NCBI RefSeq assembly: GCF_000016285.1
Contig: NC_011989.1
Coordinates: forward strand, 313,001-377,000
DNA length: 64,000 bases
Origin: Allorhizobium ampelinum S4
GTDB taxonomy: Bacteria; Pseudomonadota; Alphaproteobacteria; Rhizobiales; Rhizobiaceae
Direction of reading: 5' to 3'
The position numbers and the translations under genes are program-made. The notes under the pieces are model-generated. The model did not search any database and was not told the origin of the DNA. It saw only the letters and a program-made list of their open reading frames with translations. Below are positions 35,081 through 43,611 of the stretch, piece after piece (within the stretch, counting starts at the first letter, position 1; the number at the start of each line of letters is the position of its first letter).

Positions 35081-35887
35081 TTAGAGGCTGAATTTCTCGC
35101 CAAGATAGAGGCGTCGTACATCGGGATTGTTGACGATGTCGTCGGCCCGCCCGTGCGTCAGCACTTCACCGGCGTGGATGATATAGGCACGGTCGATCAG
35201 TCCGAGCGTTTCTCGAACGTTATGATCGGTGATCAGCACACCGATCCCGCGTGCCGTCAGATGCCGCACGAGGTTCTGGATATCAGACACGGAAATCGGG
35301 TCGACACCGGCGAAAGGCTCATCCAGAAGCATGAAGGTCGGATCGGTTGCCAGTGCCCGGGCGATTTCCAGGCGCCGCCGTTCGCCGCCCGACAAGGAGA
35401 CGGCTGCCGCCTTGCGCAGTTTCTCGATGTTGAATTCGGCAAGCAGTTCGTTCAGCTTCTGCTCGCGCTTGGTCTTGTCGCTCTCGTGCAGTTCCAGAAC
35501 GGCACGGATATTGTCCTCGACCGACAGGCCCCGGAAAATCGAGGCTTCCTGCGGTAGATAGCCGACGCCCAGCCGTGAGCGGCGGTACATCGGCATCGAG
35601 GTCACGTCATTGCCGTTAATGGCGATCGTGCCCATATCCACCGGCACGAGGCCGGTGATCATGTAGAAACAGGTGGTCTTGCCTGCGCCATTTGGCCCGA
35701 GAAGGCCGACAGCCTCACCCCTGCGCACGACGAGCGAAGCCCCATTGACCACGCGGCGGGTATTATAGGTTTTCGTCAGCCCATGGGCGATCAGCGTACC
35801 TTCGTACCTGTTCTTCTCGCGTGCTGCGTCCGTTGGCGCGGCGGCATTCGCGTCCTGTTGCTTGGATGTCAAACCGGGAACTTTCAC
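35081..35887 (-). CDS. lptB: LPS export ABC transporter ATP-binding protein
   Basis: Cytoplasmic ATPase that powers lipopolysaccharide extraction by LptFG and transport along LptC-A-D. Walker A GPNGAGKTT, Q-loop YLPQEASIF, signature LSGGERRR, Walker B FMLLDEPFAGVDP and the switch His in LITDHNVRE are all present. The start is uncertain: the frame is open to 35956 inside lptA; I propose the GTG at 35887, 14 bases past the lptA stop, giving 268 residues with a short N-terminal tail before YEGTLIAHGLTKTY. Confidence 0.93.
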   Translation of the reverse strand: MKVPGLTSKQQDANAAAPTDAAREKNRYEGTLIAHGLTKTYNTRRVVNGASLVVRRGEAVGLLGPNGAGKTTCFYMITGLVPVDMGTIAINGNDVTSMPMYRRSRLGVGYLPQEASIFRGLSVEDNIRAVLELHESDKTKREQKLNELLAEFNIEKLRKAAAVSLSGGERRRLEIARALATDPTFMLLDEPFAGVDPISVSDIQNLVRHLTARGIGVLITDHNVRETLGLIDRAYIIHAGEVLTHGRADDIVNNPDVRRLYLGEKFSL

Positions 35888-35901
35888 GTCTGCGTTCGCA
35901 A

Positions 35902-36465
35902 TCAGGGTTTCTGCTTGGACTTGGGATCCAGCTGGATTTGCACGCGCTTGCCACAACTGTCGAGCTTGGCTTCGCCCGTCGTCATATGGACGGTGAGCTT
36001 GCAGCCGACGAACACATTGCCGCCTTCCGACAGCACGACCTTGTCGCCATCCAGCGTAAAGATCTGGGTGTTCATGTCGAAATGGCCCTTGTCGGCCGTG
36101 GCCTGCTGGGTTTCGGTATTGAGAATGACGTTATCGGCCACATCGATCGTGTCGATCTTGGCGTCGCCGCTGGTCACAGCCGCGCCCTGGCCCTTGTATT
36201 TCACCACCATCGTGCCGGACCGCATCGTGGTGGTGCCCTGAACCACCTTCACATTGCCGTTGAAATTGGCTTTGTTCTCTTGCTGATGCACTTCCAATGC
36301 ATCGCTTTCGATCTGGATCGGCTTGTCGCCGGACAGTTTCAGGCTGTTCATGTTGCTGGTGGCGGACTGGGCAAACGCGCCGGTTGCGGCTGCGGTCGCG
36401 ACAAGGCCTGCGGTCAGCGTGGCGCAAGCAACGCGGAAGGAAAGGCGACGGTGGCTGTGCGTCAT
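35902..36465 (-). CDS. lptA: LPS export periplasmic protein LptA
   Basis: 187 residues: signal peptide (basic RRLSFRV, hydrophobic core to about residue 33 ending GAFAQ), then an OstA/LptA beta-jellyroll domain (SDKPIQIESDALEVHQQ, ANFNGNVKVVQGTT, GEAKLDSCGKRV). It forms the periplasmic bridge between LptC and LptD. It starts 9 bp after lptC and ends 14 bases before the proposed lptB start. The conserved opening of the jellyroll after the leader supports identification. Confidence 0.93.
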   Translation of the reverse strand: MTHSHRRLSFRVACATLTAGLVATAAATGAFAQSATSNMNSLKLSGDKPIQIESDALEVHQQENKANFNGNVKVVQGTTTMRSGTMVVKYKGQGAAVTSGDAKIDTIDVADNVILNTETQQATADKGHFDMNTQIFTLDGDKVVLSEGGNVFVGCKLTVHMTTGEAKLDSCGKRVQIQLDPKSKQKP

Positions 36466-36474
36466 GATCTGTTC

Positions 36475-37215
36475 TCAGTTGCCCGGTTTCTGCAGGGCGG
36501 TCGGTGCGATATTCAATCGGACCGCGCCCGTCAGCGTGATTGTCTGTCCCTTATCGGTCATATCCATCGACTGTGCAACGATTGATGACTCTTTCGTCTT
36601 GATGGAGACCGGTTGATTTGTCTTAAGCTTTCCCGCTTTCACGTCAAGATCGGCGGATTGAAACTCTGCGTCCACACCGCTGGAGAGATGGATCGTGAAG
36701 GGTCTGTCCAGCACCATCTTGTCGGTAGAGCGGTCATAGGTGCCCCTTTGTGCCTTGATATCGGCGGAGGTGTCATCATTGACCGGCATGGTCGCTGTAA
36801 TCGTTTCCAGCGTGATGAGGTTGGGGTTCTTGATATCTTGCAGCGCCCGCACGGCATTCATCGAATAGGGCGCGCCGTTTGAATTGCGTCCGGATATGGC
36901 TGGCTTGGCCATGACGACCTTGCCATCCTCGATCTTGGCGCCCTCGATCTTGATGTTGTCGGGCAGGTAGGCCCTGACGACGGAAACAGCAACAAAGCCA
37001 AGCGAGAGCACGACGGCCAAAGCCGGCAAGGCAATGCGCAGCCGCCTGACGCGATGCGAGTGACCGACCGCCTTGCGATAGGAGGTATCGGGGGCAGGTG
37101 GGCGCGGCTCTAGGGCACCTTTATCTAAACGCTTGAGCATGCTCGATAATCCGTAGAGCCGATCGGTTATTTTGTCACCCGTCTTCCGGGTGAACCGCTT
37201 CCAGCTACCATTCAA
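36475..37215 (-). CDS. lptC: LPS export inner-membrane protein LptC
   Basis: 246 residues as an open frame; a Met at 37140 (MLKRLDKGAL) would give 221 residues, nearer the family norm, and no strong ribosome site decides between them. One membrane helix (IALPALAVVLSLGFVAVSVVRAY) is followed by the periplasmic LptC jellyroll (IEGAKIEDGKVVMAKPAISG, SGVDAEFQSADLDV). Residues around GYDRSTDK and TITLTGAVRL fit the repeat pattern. First gene of the Lpt cluster; its promoter should be in 37216-37608. Confidence 0.9.
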   Translation of the reverse strand: MNGSWKRFTRKTGDKITDRLYGLSSMLKRLDKGALEPRPPAPDTSYRKAVGHSHRVRRLRIALPALAVVLSLGFVAVSVVRAYLPDNIKIEGAKIEDGKVVMAKPAISGRNSNGAPYSMNAVRALQDIKNPNLITLETITATMPVNDDTSADIKAQRGTYDRSTDKMVLDRPFTIHLSSGVDAEFQSADLDVKAGKLKTNQPVSIKTKESSIVAQSMDMTDKGQTITLTGAVRLNIAPTALQKPGN

Positions 37216-37608
37216 GACAGTTACTGGCTGGAAATATGGATTTTTTCAAGTCTGTTACAAGCTTTCCGCCTGCGCCTTTTTGTGGGGGAGCGGCGCTATC
37301 CCTCGTCTTTTGTCGATGCTCGACCCGCAGCAGACTGCGTGCCACTCTCTGTCTCGTACATGCTGGACGCTATGATGACAGGTTATTTTTCGGTTGTATT
37401 TGTCGATTTTACAATCCGAATTGACTCGCATTGGACCGTGGATATGAAATCGTCAGCGACATGTGGGCTTAAGCGATTGATTAATCCAATTTTTTATGGT
37501 GTTTTACACCCCGAACAAGCTGGCGGTCATTGCTCTGCCGCTTTTACGGCGGGCTGGGCCCCGCGAACTGATTTTCAGTGAACTGTCTAGACCGAACAGG
37601 GGGTTAAC
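37216..37608. promoter_or_regulatory. Divergent control region of lptC and ihfB
   Basis: 393 bases between divergent genes, with no credible open frame. It contains the perfect IHF consensus at 37470-37482 and an AT-rich run after it (ATTAATCCAATTTTTTATGG). I could not assign -35/-10 boxes for either gene with confidence. Confidence 0.5.
37470..37482 (-). promoter_or_regulatory. IHF binding site upstream of ihfB
   Basis: TAAGCGATTGATT matches the reverse complement of the IHF consensus WATCAANNNNTTR at every fixed position, 127 bases before ihfB. The flanking AT-rich tract fits IHF-site context. It suggests autoregulation, as known for E. coli IHF genes. Confidence 0.55.
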
Positions 37609-37920
37609 GTGATCAAATCCGAGCTGGTGCAAATCGTTGCGGCCCGCAATCCGCATCTTTATCACCGCGACGTGGAAAACATCGTCAACGCCGTTCTGGA
37701 TGAAATCACCGATGCGCTCGCGTCCGGCAATCGTGTCGAATTGCGGGGCTTCGGCGCTTTTTCGGTGAAAAACCGCCCGTCGCGGACCGGGCGCAATCCC
37801 CGCACGGGGGATACGGTTTTCGTCGAGGAAAAGTGGGTGCCGTTTTTCAAGACCGGCAAAGAGTTGCGCGAGCGCCTCAATCCCGGCATGGATGACGAGG
37901 ATGACGGCGACGCCGACTGA
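37609..37920 (+). CDS. ihfB: Integration host factor subunit beta
   Basis: 103-residue HU/IHF-family DNA-bending protein. Starts with GTG at 37609, supported by GGGGG upstream. Landmarks: [31 protein letters not shown] and the DNA-intercalating arm [17 protein letters not shown]. The acidic tail DDEDDGDAD is typical of alphaproteobacterial IHF-beta. A perfect IHF consensus lies in its own upstream region. The downstream gene (LapA domain) shares the strand with a 233 bp gap, as in related rhizobia. Confidence 0.94.
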
Positions 37921-38153
37921 TCGGATCTTCAGTCGTTCGGCGTTGCATTCCGGCGTGTCGTGACCCTGCAAATGATATCGGGTGAATTATCCGGGTCGGT
38001 CTTGCATGAGCCCGGCCCCTTTCCATATGATGACGCAATTCGTGGTGAAGAGGCCGTTGGACTGTGAGTTGCAGGCTTGTCGGTTTTTGTCGTGATGACA
38101 GTAATCGGCAACGTTAAAACCCGGCTGCGGCAAGATCCGGCAGGAGATGCGTG

Positions 38154-38504
38154 ATGGTGGTCAAAAAGATTTTCAATATCGTCATTCTGGTGCCGTTGGC
38201 AGTGGTGCTGATCGTGCTGTGTGTCGCCAATCGGCAATGGGTAACGCTGGCGCTCAATCCATTCCGCCCTGATGATCAGATGCTGTCGGCAGGCGCGCCC
38301 TTCTTCGTCTTCCTGCTGATCACTTTTTTGCTTGGCGCCTTGGCAGGCAGTTTTGCCACCTGGCTGACCCAGGGCAAGCACCGCAAGCGCGCCCGGCATG
38401 AGGCACGTGCTGCGGTAAAATGGCGTGGCGAGGCCGATCAGCAGAAGAAGCGAGCCGAGCAGATCGCGGCATCCGGTCACGTGAGCCAGTTGCCATCGCC
38501 TTGA
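38154..38504 (+). CDS. LapA-domain (DUF1049) membrane protein
   Basis: 116 residues from the ATG at 38154, which has AGGAG seven bases upstream (a GTG at 38151 is in frame). Two hydrophobic helices (about 6-26 and 49-72) flank the loop ANRQWVTLALNPF, which is diagnostic of LapA/YciS proteins; the C-terminal tail is basic and helical. In E. coli LapA works with LapB in controlling LPS synthesis; here lapB is not adjacent, so function is only suggested. Confidence 0.78.
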   Translation: MVVKKIFNIVILVPLAVVLIVLCVANRQWVTLALNPFRPDDQMLSAGAPFFVFLLITFLLGALAGSFATWLTQGKHRKRARHEARAAVKWRGEADQQKKRAEQIAASGHVSQLPSP

Positions 38505-38807
38505 CGGCTGCCGGAAGTTAAGCTGCTCGCTACCCTTTTCTCCGCGGCGTTTGAATGATAAAGGCCCGCTGCCTTGGCCACGCAGGATTTATGTTTTCGA
38601 TTTCGAGCATAATTTGCGCGGGCAACCTACCGCATAATTCCTTAGATCGGACCCGATGTGAGGAATTATGACTATAGCCAATACCACGCCTGAACCGGAG
38701 ACGGCCAGGAGACCATGCCGTCGTTATGAAGCGTTACCATAGAACCGGGCGTGCAATTGTAAGCTCGTCGTGGGTCAGGGCGCTGTCATCGGAAAGCCGA
38801 GCCGATT
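38505..38807. other. Gap with palindromic repeat before the methyltransferase operon
   Basis: 303 bases with no gene. It holds the element at 38633-38670 preceded by GCGGGCAACCTACCG, a sequence I associate from memory with dispersed rhizobial intergenic repeats. No promoter is assigned. Confidence 0.45.
38633..38670. repeat. CATAATTCCT palindromic repeat, copy 1
   Basis: 18-base arms (38633-38650 and 38653-38670, two mismatches) around a 2-base centre. Related imperfect copies are at 41593-41638, with half-sites at about 48784-48797 and 57050-57063 (TTAGGAATTATCGG). Confidence 0.6.
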
Positions 38808-40025
38808 GTGAAAGACAAATCCCGCCGACCACCCAGCAAGAGCGCTCCCGGCACAGCGTCCGCCGGCAAGGGGCGTTCCTCCTCTCGCCCCGTCGCATCT
38901 GTCCCAGCCAAGTCTCAGCCCGATCGCAATGGGGGAAGCCCTTATCGTGGTACCGGGCAAAAGCCGGTGCGCAGCCAGACAGGCGCAGATGCTAGGGAAA
39001 CGGCAAGGGTTTCCGCACCATCGCCCCGCATGGAAAAAGATCCTGTGCAGGATTCGGCAACACCCGCCAATGCGCCATTGGCGCTTCGCCCAGGCCCGAT
39101 GCCCCGCGAGAACCTGCCGCTCATTCTGGAATCGATGGGGGCTGGCGATTTTCACCTGATCGACAGTGGTCATGGTCTGAAACTCGAACAATACGGCCCC
39201 TATCGGATCGTACGTCCCGAAGCACAGGCTCTCTGGCCGCCGGGCCTTGCTCCGCATGTCTGGGAAAAAGCCGATGCGATGTTTTCCGGTGATACCGACG
39301 AGGATGGCATGGGCCGCTGGCGCTTTCCCCGCGAGGCGCTCGGCGAAACCTGGCCATTATCGCTGCTGGGCGTCGATTTTCTCGGGCGCTTCACGTCCTT
39401 TCGCCATGTCGGCGTCTTTCCCGAGCAGATCGCCCATTGGACCTGGATGAAAGACCGGGTTGAGAAAGCAAAGATCGCGAACGCAGAGCGGCCATTGAGA
39501 GTGCTCAATCTTTTCGGCTATACCGGCGTGGCCTCACTGGTTGCGGCGGCGGCGGGTGCCGAAGTCACCCATGTGGATGCATCGAAGAAGGCAATCGGTT
39601 GGGCGCGGGAAAACCAGACGCTCAGCCGCCTCGACCGCGCTCCGATCCGTTGGATCTGCGACGATGCCATGAAGTTTATCCAGCGGGAAGAGCGGCGCGG
39701 CAGCCAATATGACATCATCCTCACCGACCCGCCAAAATTTGGCCGAGGTCCGAATGGCGAGGTCTGGCATCTGTTCGAGCATTTGCCGCTGATGCTGTCG
39801 CTGTGCCGGGAAATCCTGTCGCCCAAGGCCGAAGGCCTGGTGCTGACGGCCTATTCAATCCGCGCCAGTTTCTACGCTATCCATGAATTGATGCGCGAGA
39901 CCATGCGCGGCAAGGGCGGTCTGGTCGAATCCGGCGAACTGGTCCTGCGTGAGGCCGGGCTGGATGGCAAGACACCTGGGCGGGCCTTGTCCACGTCGCT
40001 GTTCAGCAGATGGGTTCCAAAATGA
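38808..40025 (+). CDS. Class I SAM-dependent RNA methyltransferase (RlmI/RlmK-like core)
   Basis: 405 residues from a GTG at 38808. The first 75 are basic, Ser/Pro-rich and low-complexity, so the true start could be internal (a Met at 39030). The conserved core has GVFPEQIAHWTWM, SAM motif I LNLFGYTGVASLVAAAAGA, VDASKKAIGWARENQ and the catalytic TDPPKFGRG (D/NPPx motif), matching the m5C23S/RlmI-like superfamily. It overlaps the next gene by ATGA. The probable target is 23S rRNA, but the exact position is unknown. Confidence 0.8.
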   Translation: MKDKSRRPPSKSAPGTASAGKGRSSSRPVASVPAKSQPDRNGGSPYRGTGQKPVRSQTGADARETARVSAPSPRMEKDPVQDSATPANAPLALRPGPMPRENLPLILESMGAGDFHLIDSGHGLKLEQYGPYRIVRPEAQALWPPGLAPHVWEKADAMFSGDTDEDGMGRWRFPREALGETWPLSLLGVDFLGRFTSFRHVGVFPEQIAHWTWMKDRVEKAKIANAERPLRVLNLFGYTGVASLVAAAAGAEVTHVDASKKAIGWARENQTLSRLDRAPIRWICDDAMKFIQREERRGSQYDIILTDPPKFGRGPNGEVWHLFEHLPLMLSLCREILSPKAEGLVLTAYSIRASFYAIHELMRETMRGKGGLVESGELVLREAGLDGKTPGRALSTSLFSRWVPK

Positions 40026-40906
40026 GTAATGGTTTCAAGGACGGTGCCTCCAGCTTCGCCGATAAGGGGGCAGGGGGCAAGGTCGGGCAGGTGAAGGAAG
40101 TCACCAGCCTCGCCAACCCGATCGTCAAGGATATCAAGGCGCTTTCCCAGAAAAAGACCCGTGACGAGACGCGAACGTTTCTGGCCGAAGGCCTGAAGCT
40201 GGTGATCGATGCGGTGGAGCTCGGCTGGAGCCTGCGCTACCTGATCTATTCCAAGGCTGCCAAGGGCAAGCCGCAGGTGGAACGGATCGCGGCGCGCACC
40301 GTTGCCCATGGCGGCATGGTGCTGGAGGTCAGCGAAAAGGTCATGGCGTCCATTACCCGCAAGGATAATCCGCAAATGGTGGCGGGTGTGTTCGATCAGC
40401 GCTGGAAGGCGCTGAAGGATGTCAGCCTGACGGAGGGGGAAACCTGGGTGGCGCTCGACCGAGTGCGCGATCCCGGCAATCTCGGCACGATTATCCGCAC
40501 TGCCGATGCAGCGGGTGCCTCTGGTGTCATGCTGATTGGTGACAGCACCGATCCCTTCGCCATGGAGACGGTGCGTGCTACGATGGGGTCGATTTTCGCG
40601 CTGCCGCTGGTCAAGACCACCGTTGCTGATTTTCTCGGCTGGAAGACCAAGGCTGGCGTCAGTGTCGTCGCCACCCATCTGGCTGGTGCGGTGGATTACC
40701 GTACCGTGGATTACAAGCGCCGCCCGGTCGTGGTGCTGATGGGCAATGAGCAATCCGGCCTGCCGGAGGAATTGGCCAGCCGGGCTGACATGCTGGCGCG
40801 CATCCCTCAGGCCGGATTGGCCGATTCCCTTAATCTGGCTGTGGCAACCGGCGTCATGCTGTTTGAAGCCCGGCGCCATCTTCTCACCCTCGACGAGGCC
40901 AAATGA
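40022..40906 (+). CDS. TrmH/SpoU-family RNA 2'-O-ribose methyltransferase
   Basis: 294 residues from the ATG at 40022, which overlaps the preceding stop (ATGA). SPOUT knot fold: N-terminal substrate-binding domain (about 25-105, [17 protein letters not shown]), then motif 1 [21 protein letters not shown], motif 2 [11 protein letters not shown] and motif 3 [20 protein letters not shown]. These give the deep trefoil SAM site of RlmB/TrmH enzymes. The specific tRNA or rRNA target is not deducible. It overlaps lspA by ATGA, a tight three-gene unit. Confidence 0.88.
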   Translation: MSNGFKDGASSFADKGAGGKVGQVKEVTSLANPIVKDIKALSQKKTRDETRTFLAEGLKLVIDAVELGWSLRYLIYSKAAKGKPQVERIAARTVAHGGMVLEVSEKVMASITRKDNPQMVAGVFDQRWKALKDVSLTEGETWVALDRVRDPGNLGTIIRTADAAGASGVMLIGDSTDPFAMETVRATMGSIFALPLVKTTVADFLGWKTKAGVSVVATHLAGAVDYRTVDYKRRPVVVLMGNEQSGLPEELASRADMLARIPQAGLADSLNLAVATGVMLFEARRHLLTLDEAK

Positions 40907-41394
40907 CCCGTTCCGCTGCCTTGTTTTGTCGCCCGGTTCCGGCCATCCTGTTCATCCTGTCGCTGCTGATTTTGGACCAGGCGATCAAATATGCGGTCGA
41001 GGTCAGCTTGCCCATGCATGAACTCGTGCCTGTTGTGCCGATGCTTGGCCTGTTTCGCACCCACAATCTCGGCGTAGCCTTTTCCATGCTTTCGCATCTC
41101 GATGCCTGGGTCATCGTCGTCATGCGGCTTGCCATCGTCGCTTTTGTCGCCTGGCTCTGGCGCCAGACCAGCCGCGATCACCAGTTTGCACATCTGGGCT
41201 ATTGCCTGATCATTGCCGGCGCTTTCGGTAATATCATCGACCGCTTCACCTATGGCTATGTGGTGGACTATATCTTGTTTCATACCGAGACATGGTCGTT
41301 TGCGGTCTTCAACCTGGCCGATAGCCTGATTACAATAGGGGCGGGCTTCATCCTGCTGGAAGAACTGCTGGTTCTGCGCCGCTCAAAAGGGTAG
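40903..41394 (+). CDS. lspA: Lipoprotein signal peptidase (signal peptidase II)
   Basis: 163-residue aspartic protease of the inner membrane that removes signal peptides of diacylglyceryl-prolipoproteins. Four helices. The catalytic aspartates sit in [15 protein letters not shown] and [11 protein letters not shown]; the conserved N-terminal [10 protein letters not shown] and NLGVAFSML are present. The ATG at 40903 overlaps the stop of the methyltransferase. With lnt at the right end of the window, two of the three lipoprotein-processing enzymes are in this region. Confidence 0.95.
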   Translation: MTRSAALFCRPVPAILFILSLLILDQAIKYAVEVSLPMHELVPVVPMLGLFRTHNLGVAFSMLSHLDAWVIVVMRLAIVAFVAWLWRQTSRDHQFAHLGYCLIIAGAFGNIIDRFTYGYVVDYILFHTETWSFAVFNLADSLITIGAGFILLEELLVLRRSKG

Positions 41395-41490
41395 AGGCGA
41401 AATTTCCCGCTCGACCACGTCGAACTAGTGATGGAAATTTTCCCCAAAAGGTGTAGCATGGCATGGAACAGAATTGCTTCATGCCGTGAG

Positions 41491-41513
41491 CCGCTCGCCC
41501 CAAGCGGTTTTTT
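41491..41513 (+). terminator. Candidate terminator after lspA
   Basis: CCGCT (41491-41495) and AGCGG (41503-41507) form a short stem followed directly by TTTTTT. The stem is only 5 bp, but the U-run is good. Confidence 0.5.
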
Positions 41514-41592
41514 CACGCAGCATTGAGGGTCGGTTTACCGAGATTGAACGTGGTGTGCCGGTCGTAACAAAACATTGACGGGGCTTTGCTAC

Positions 41593-41638
41593 TGCATAAT
41601 TCATCAAATCGGCCTTGGTTTAATGAGAGAGTTATGCA
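41593..41638. repeat. CATAATTC palindromic repeat, copy 2
   Basis: TGCATAATTCATCAAATCGG on the left and an imperfect mirror ending GAGAGTTATGCA on the right; same opening motif and centre (ATCGG) as the element at 38633-38670 but more diverged. Confidence 0.5.
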
Positions 41639-41823
41639 GCGGATTTGAAGCACCATAGCGTACCTGACGTTTCTTGCAGGGACCTGGTGGTGTGGCCAGA
41701 TAAATGTCGTGATCTTGGTGGGCGAGCCGGATACCGGACGATGGAAAAAAAACACCGAACTAAGGTGGGTTTCATCCTCCTCTTCCGAAAGGCTTTGCCG
41801 GACCGTTGCCGGAGTAGGCGCAG

Positions 41824-43458
41824 ATGCTATCGAAGACGCAGAGCCCTGTCCTCCCATCCATCGCGAGTGCGGAACTGGTTCGCACCCGTCTGCTTGCCAC
41901 CGTCAGTCATGAAATGCGCACGCCGCTGAACGGCATTCTCGGCATGAGTCATTTGCTGGGCCGGACCGATCTGTCGCCAGAGCAGCGCAACTATCTGTCC
42001 GGCATCGTGCAAGCGGGCGAATCCCTGCAGCAATTGATTGCCGACCTTCTTGATTATACGACGCTTGAAACTGGTCATTTCGAACTTCACAATCAACGTG
42101 TGTCGCCGAGACGTCTGATCGAAGGCGTGGTCGAGATGTTGTCGCCACGCGCCCATGCCAAGGGTATCGAGATCGCCGCGACGACACAGTCCGGGGTTCC
42201 CGAGGAAGTCGATATCGATGTCGCTCGGCTGCGGCAGGTGTTGTTCAATGTGATCGGCAATGCGGTGAAATTCACCGTTGAAGGTGGTGTGCTGGTGTCG
42301 GCCAGCTGCATTGGCGACGAATTGGTGGTGCGGGTCCGCGACACTGGTCCTGGCATGACAGAAGAGGAACGCACCCGGCTGTTCGTCGAATTTTCGCAAG
42401 GCGGAGACCCGGTGCAGCGCAGTGGTGGCACGGGCCTCGGCCTGTTCATCTCCCAGCGGTTGATGATGGCGCTCGGTGGTTCTCTGTCGATTATTGAAAC
42501 CGTGCGCGGACGGGGAACGTCCTTCGAGATCCGCTTGCCAACCAAGGCGATTGCGCAGGATCGGACCGTTTCCCAGCGGCAGTCGCTGCTGTCAGGGTCC
42601 AGCGTTCTGCTGCTGGCGCCCGACGGTCCGGCGGCTGAAGGCGCGTCCATGACCATTCGTACGCTTGGCGGGTTTTGCCATTGGGCAAAGAAAACCGAAG
42701 AGGCGCTTGACCTTTTGGATCAGGTCGAGAGGCAGGATGCGACGCTGACGGATCTGATCGTCGATCATCGCTGCATTTCCGATTACGATGCCAATCTCGC
42801 CAGACGGCTGTCTGGTTTGGGAAAAATTCGGCGCATCTATCTGGTCAATCCGGAAGAGCGCCCGGTACGGCCGCTGACCGGTTTCGATGCCTGGCTGATC
42901 CGTCCGCTGCGTGAGCAAACCTTGAGCGATGTGCTGCGGGGGCTGATGAGTGGTGTGGATGCGGCCCATGTCGATGTACAGGATACCGATGTTTCCCATG
43001 CAGGTGTCTTGCTGTCGGGAGAAGGCATGGAGCCGGGCAAACAGGTCCCGGACGTGCTCAATGTTCTGGTCGGAGAGGACGATTTCGTCAATGCAACCCT
43101 GTTGCGGGCCGTCTTGCAGAAAGCCGGTCATATGGTCGGCGTGGTCAATGATTTCGATGCCCTGCGCCGAGAAGTCGCTTTGGAAGAGGCGGTAAAACTG
43201 GATCTGATCATTACCGATCTCGGCATGCCCGGCGGCGATGGCAGCTCAGTTCTGCGCTACGTGAGGATGATCGAACAATTGAAACGCCGCCCGCGCTGCC
43301 CCATCCTGGTCTTGACCGGCGATCTCAGGGATGCCGCCCGGGCCGAGGCGCTGACCAGCGGCGCGGATCTTGTCTTGCAAAAGCCTGTCAATCCCGAGCG
43401 CCTGCTGAATGAAATTGCCTCGCTGATGAAAACACATCGTACAAGACTGTACGGCTAG
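41824..43458 (+). CDS. Cytoplasmic hybrid histidine kinase with degenerate and canonical receivers
   Basis: 544 residues, no membrane segment and almost no N-terminal sensor. HisKA begins at once (phospho-His29 in TVSHEMRTPLNGIL), then HATPase_c (NVIGNAVKFTVEGG, DTGPGM, GTGLGLFISQRL). Residues about 258-390 look like a receiver in which the Lys is replaced (LIRPLRE) and the acidic pocket is reduced, though an Asp remains in LIVDHRC. A canonical receiver ends the protein (VGEDDFVN, ITDLGMPGG, LTGD, QKPVNP). It lies upstream of olsB with a 153 bp gap. Partner and signal unknown. Confidence 0.88.
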   Translation: MLSKTQSPVLPSIASAELVRTRLLATVSHEMRTPLNGILGMSHLLGRTDLSPEQRNYLSGIVQAGESLQQLIADLLDYTTLETGHFELHNQRVSPRRLIEGVVEMLSPRAHAKGIEIAATTQSGVPEEVDIDVARLRQVLFNVIGNAVKFTVEGGVLVSASCIGDELVVRVRDTGPGMTEEERTRLFVEFSQGGDPVQRSGGTGLGLFISQRLMMALGGSLSIIETVRGRGTSFEIRLPTKAIAQDRTVSQRQSLLSGSSVLLLAPDGPAAEGASMTIRTLGGFCHWAKKTEEALDLLDQVERQDATLTDLIVDHRCISDYDANLARRLSGLGKIRRIYLVNPEERPVRPLTGFDAWLIRPLREQTLSDVLRGLMSGVDAAHVDVQDTDVSHAGVLLSGEGMEPGKQVPDVLNVLVGEDDFVNATLLRAVLQKAGHMVGVVNDFDALRREVALEEAVKLDLIITDLGMPGGDGSSVLRYVRMIEQLKRRPRCPILVLTGDLRDAARAEALTSGADLVLQKPVNPERLLNEIASLMKTHRTRLYG

Positions 43459-43611
43459 ATTCCGAGAAAATTTCCTATTATTATCTTGGAGTATCCATTG
43501 ATTTTACGGGAAAAACCGCCGTAAAAATCGCAATCAGCGTATCCTGTGTCAACATCTTGTCGCATATCCGTGTTTAACAGGTCTTGTTTGAACAGAGCCG
43601 GATGAACCGCC

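Larger units (their letters stand above)
41395..41823. other. lspA-hybrid kinase gap
   Basis: 429 bases. A small terminator-like hairpin (CCGCT/AGCGG then TTTTTT, 41491-41513) and the repeat at 41593-41638 are all I can support. Open frames around 41645-41929 have no coding character and overlap the kinase start. Confidence 0.45.
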
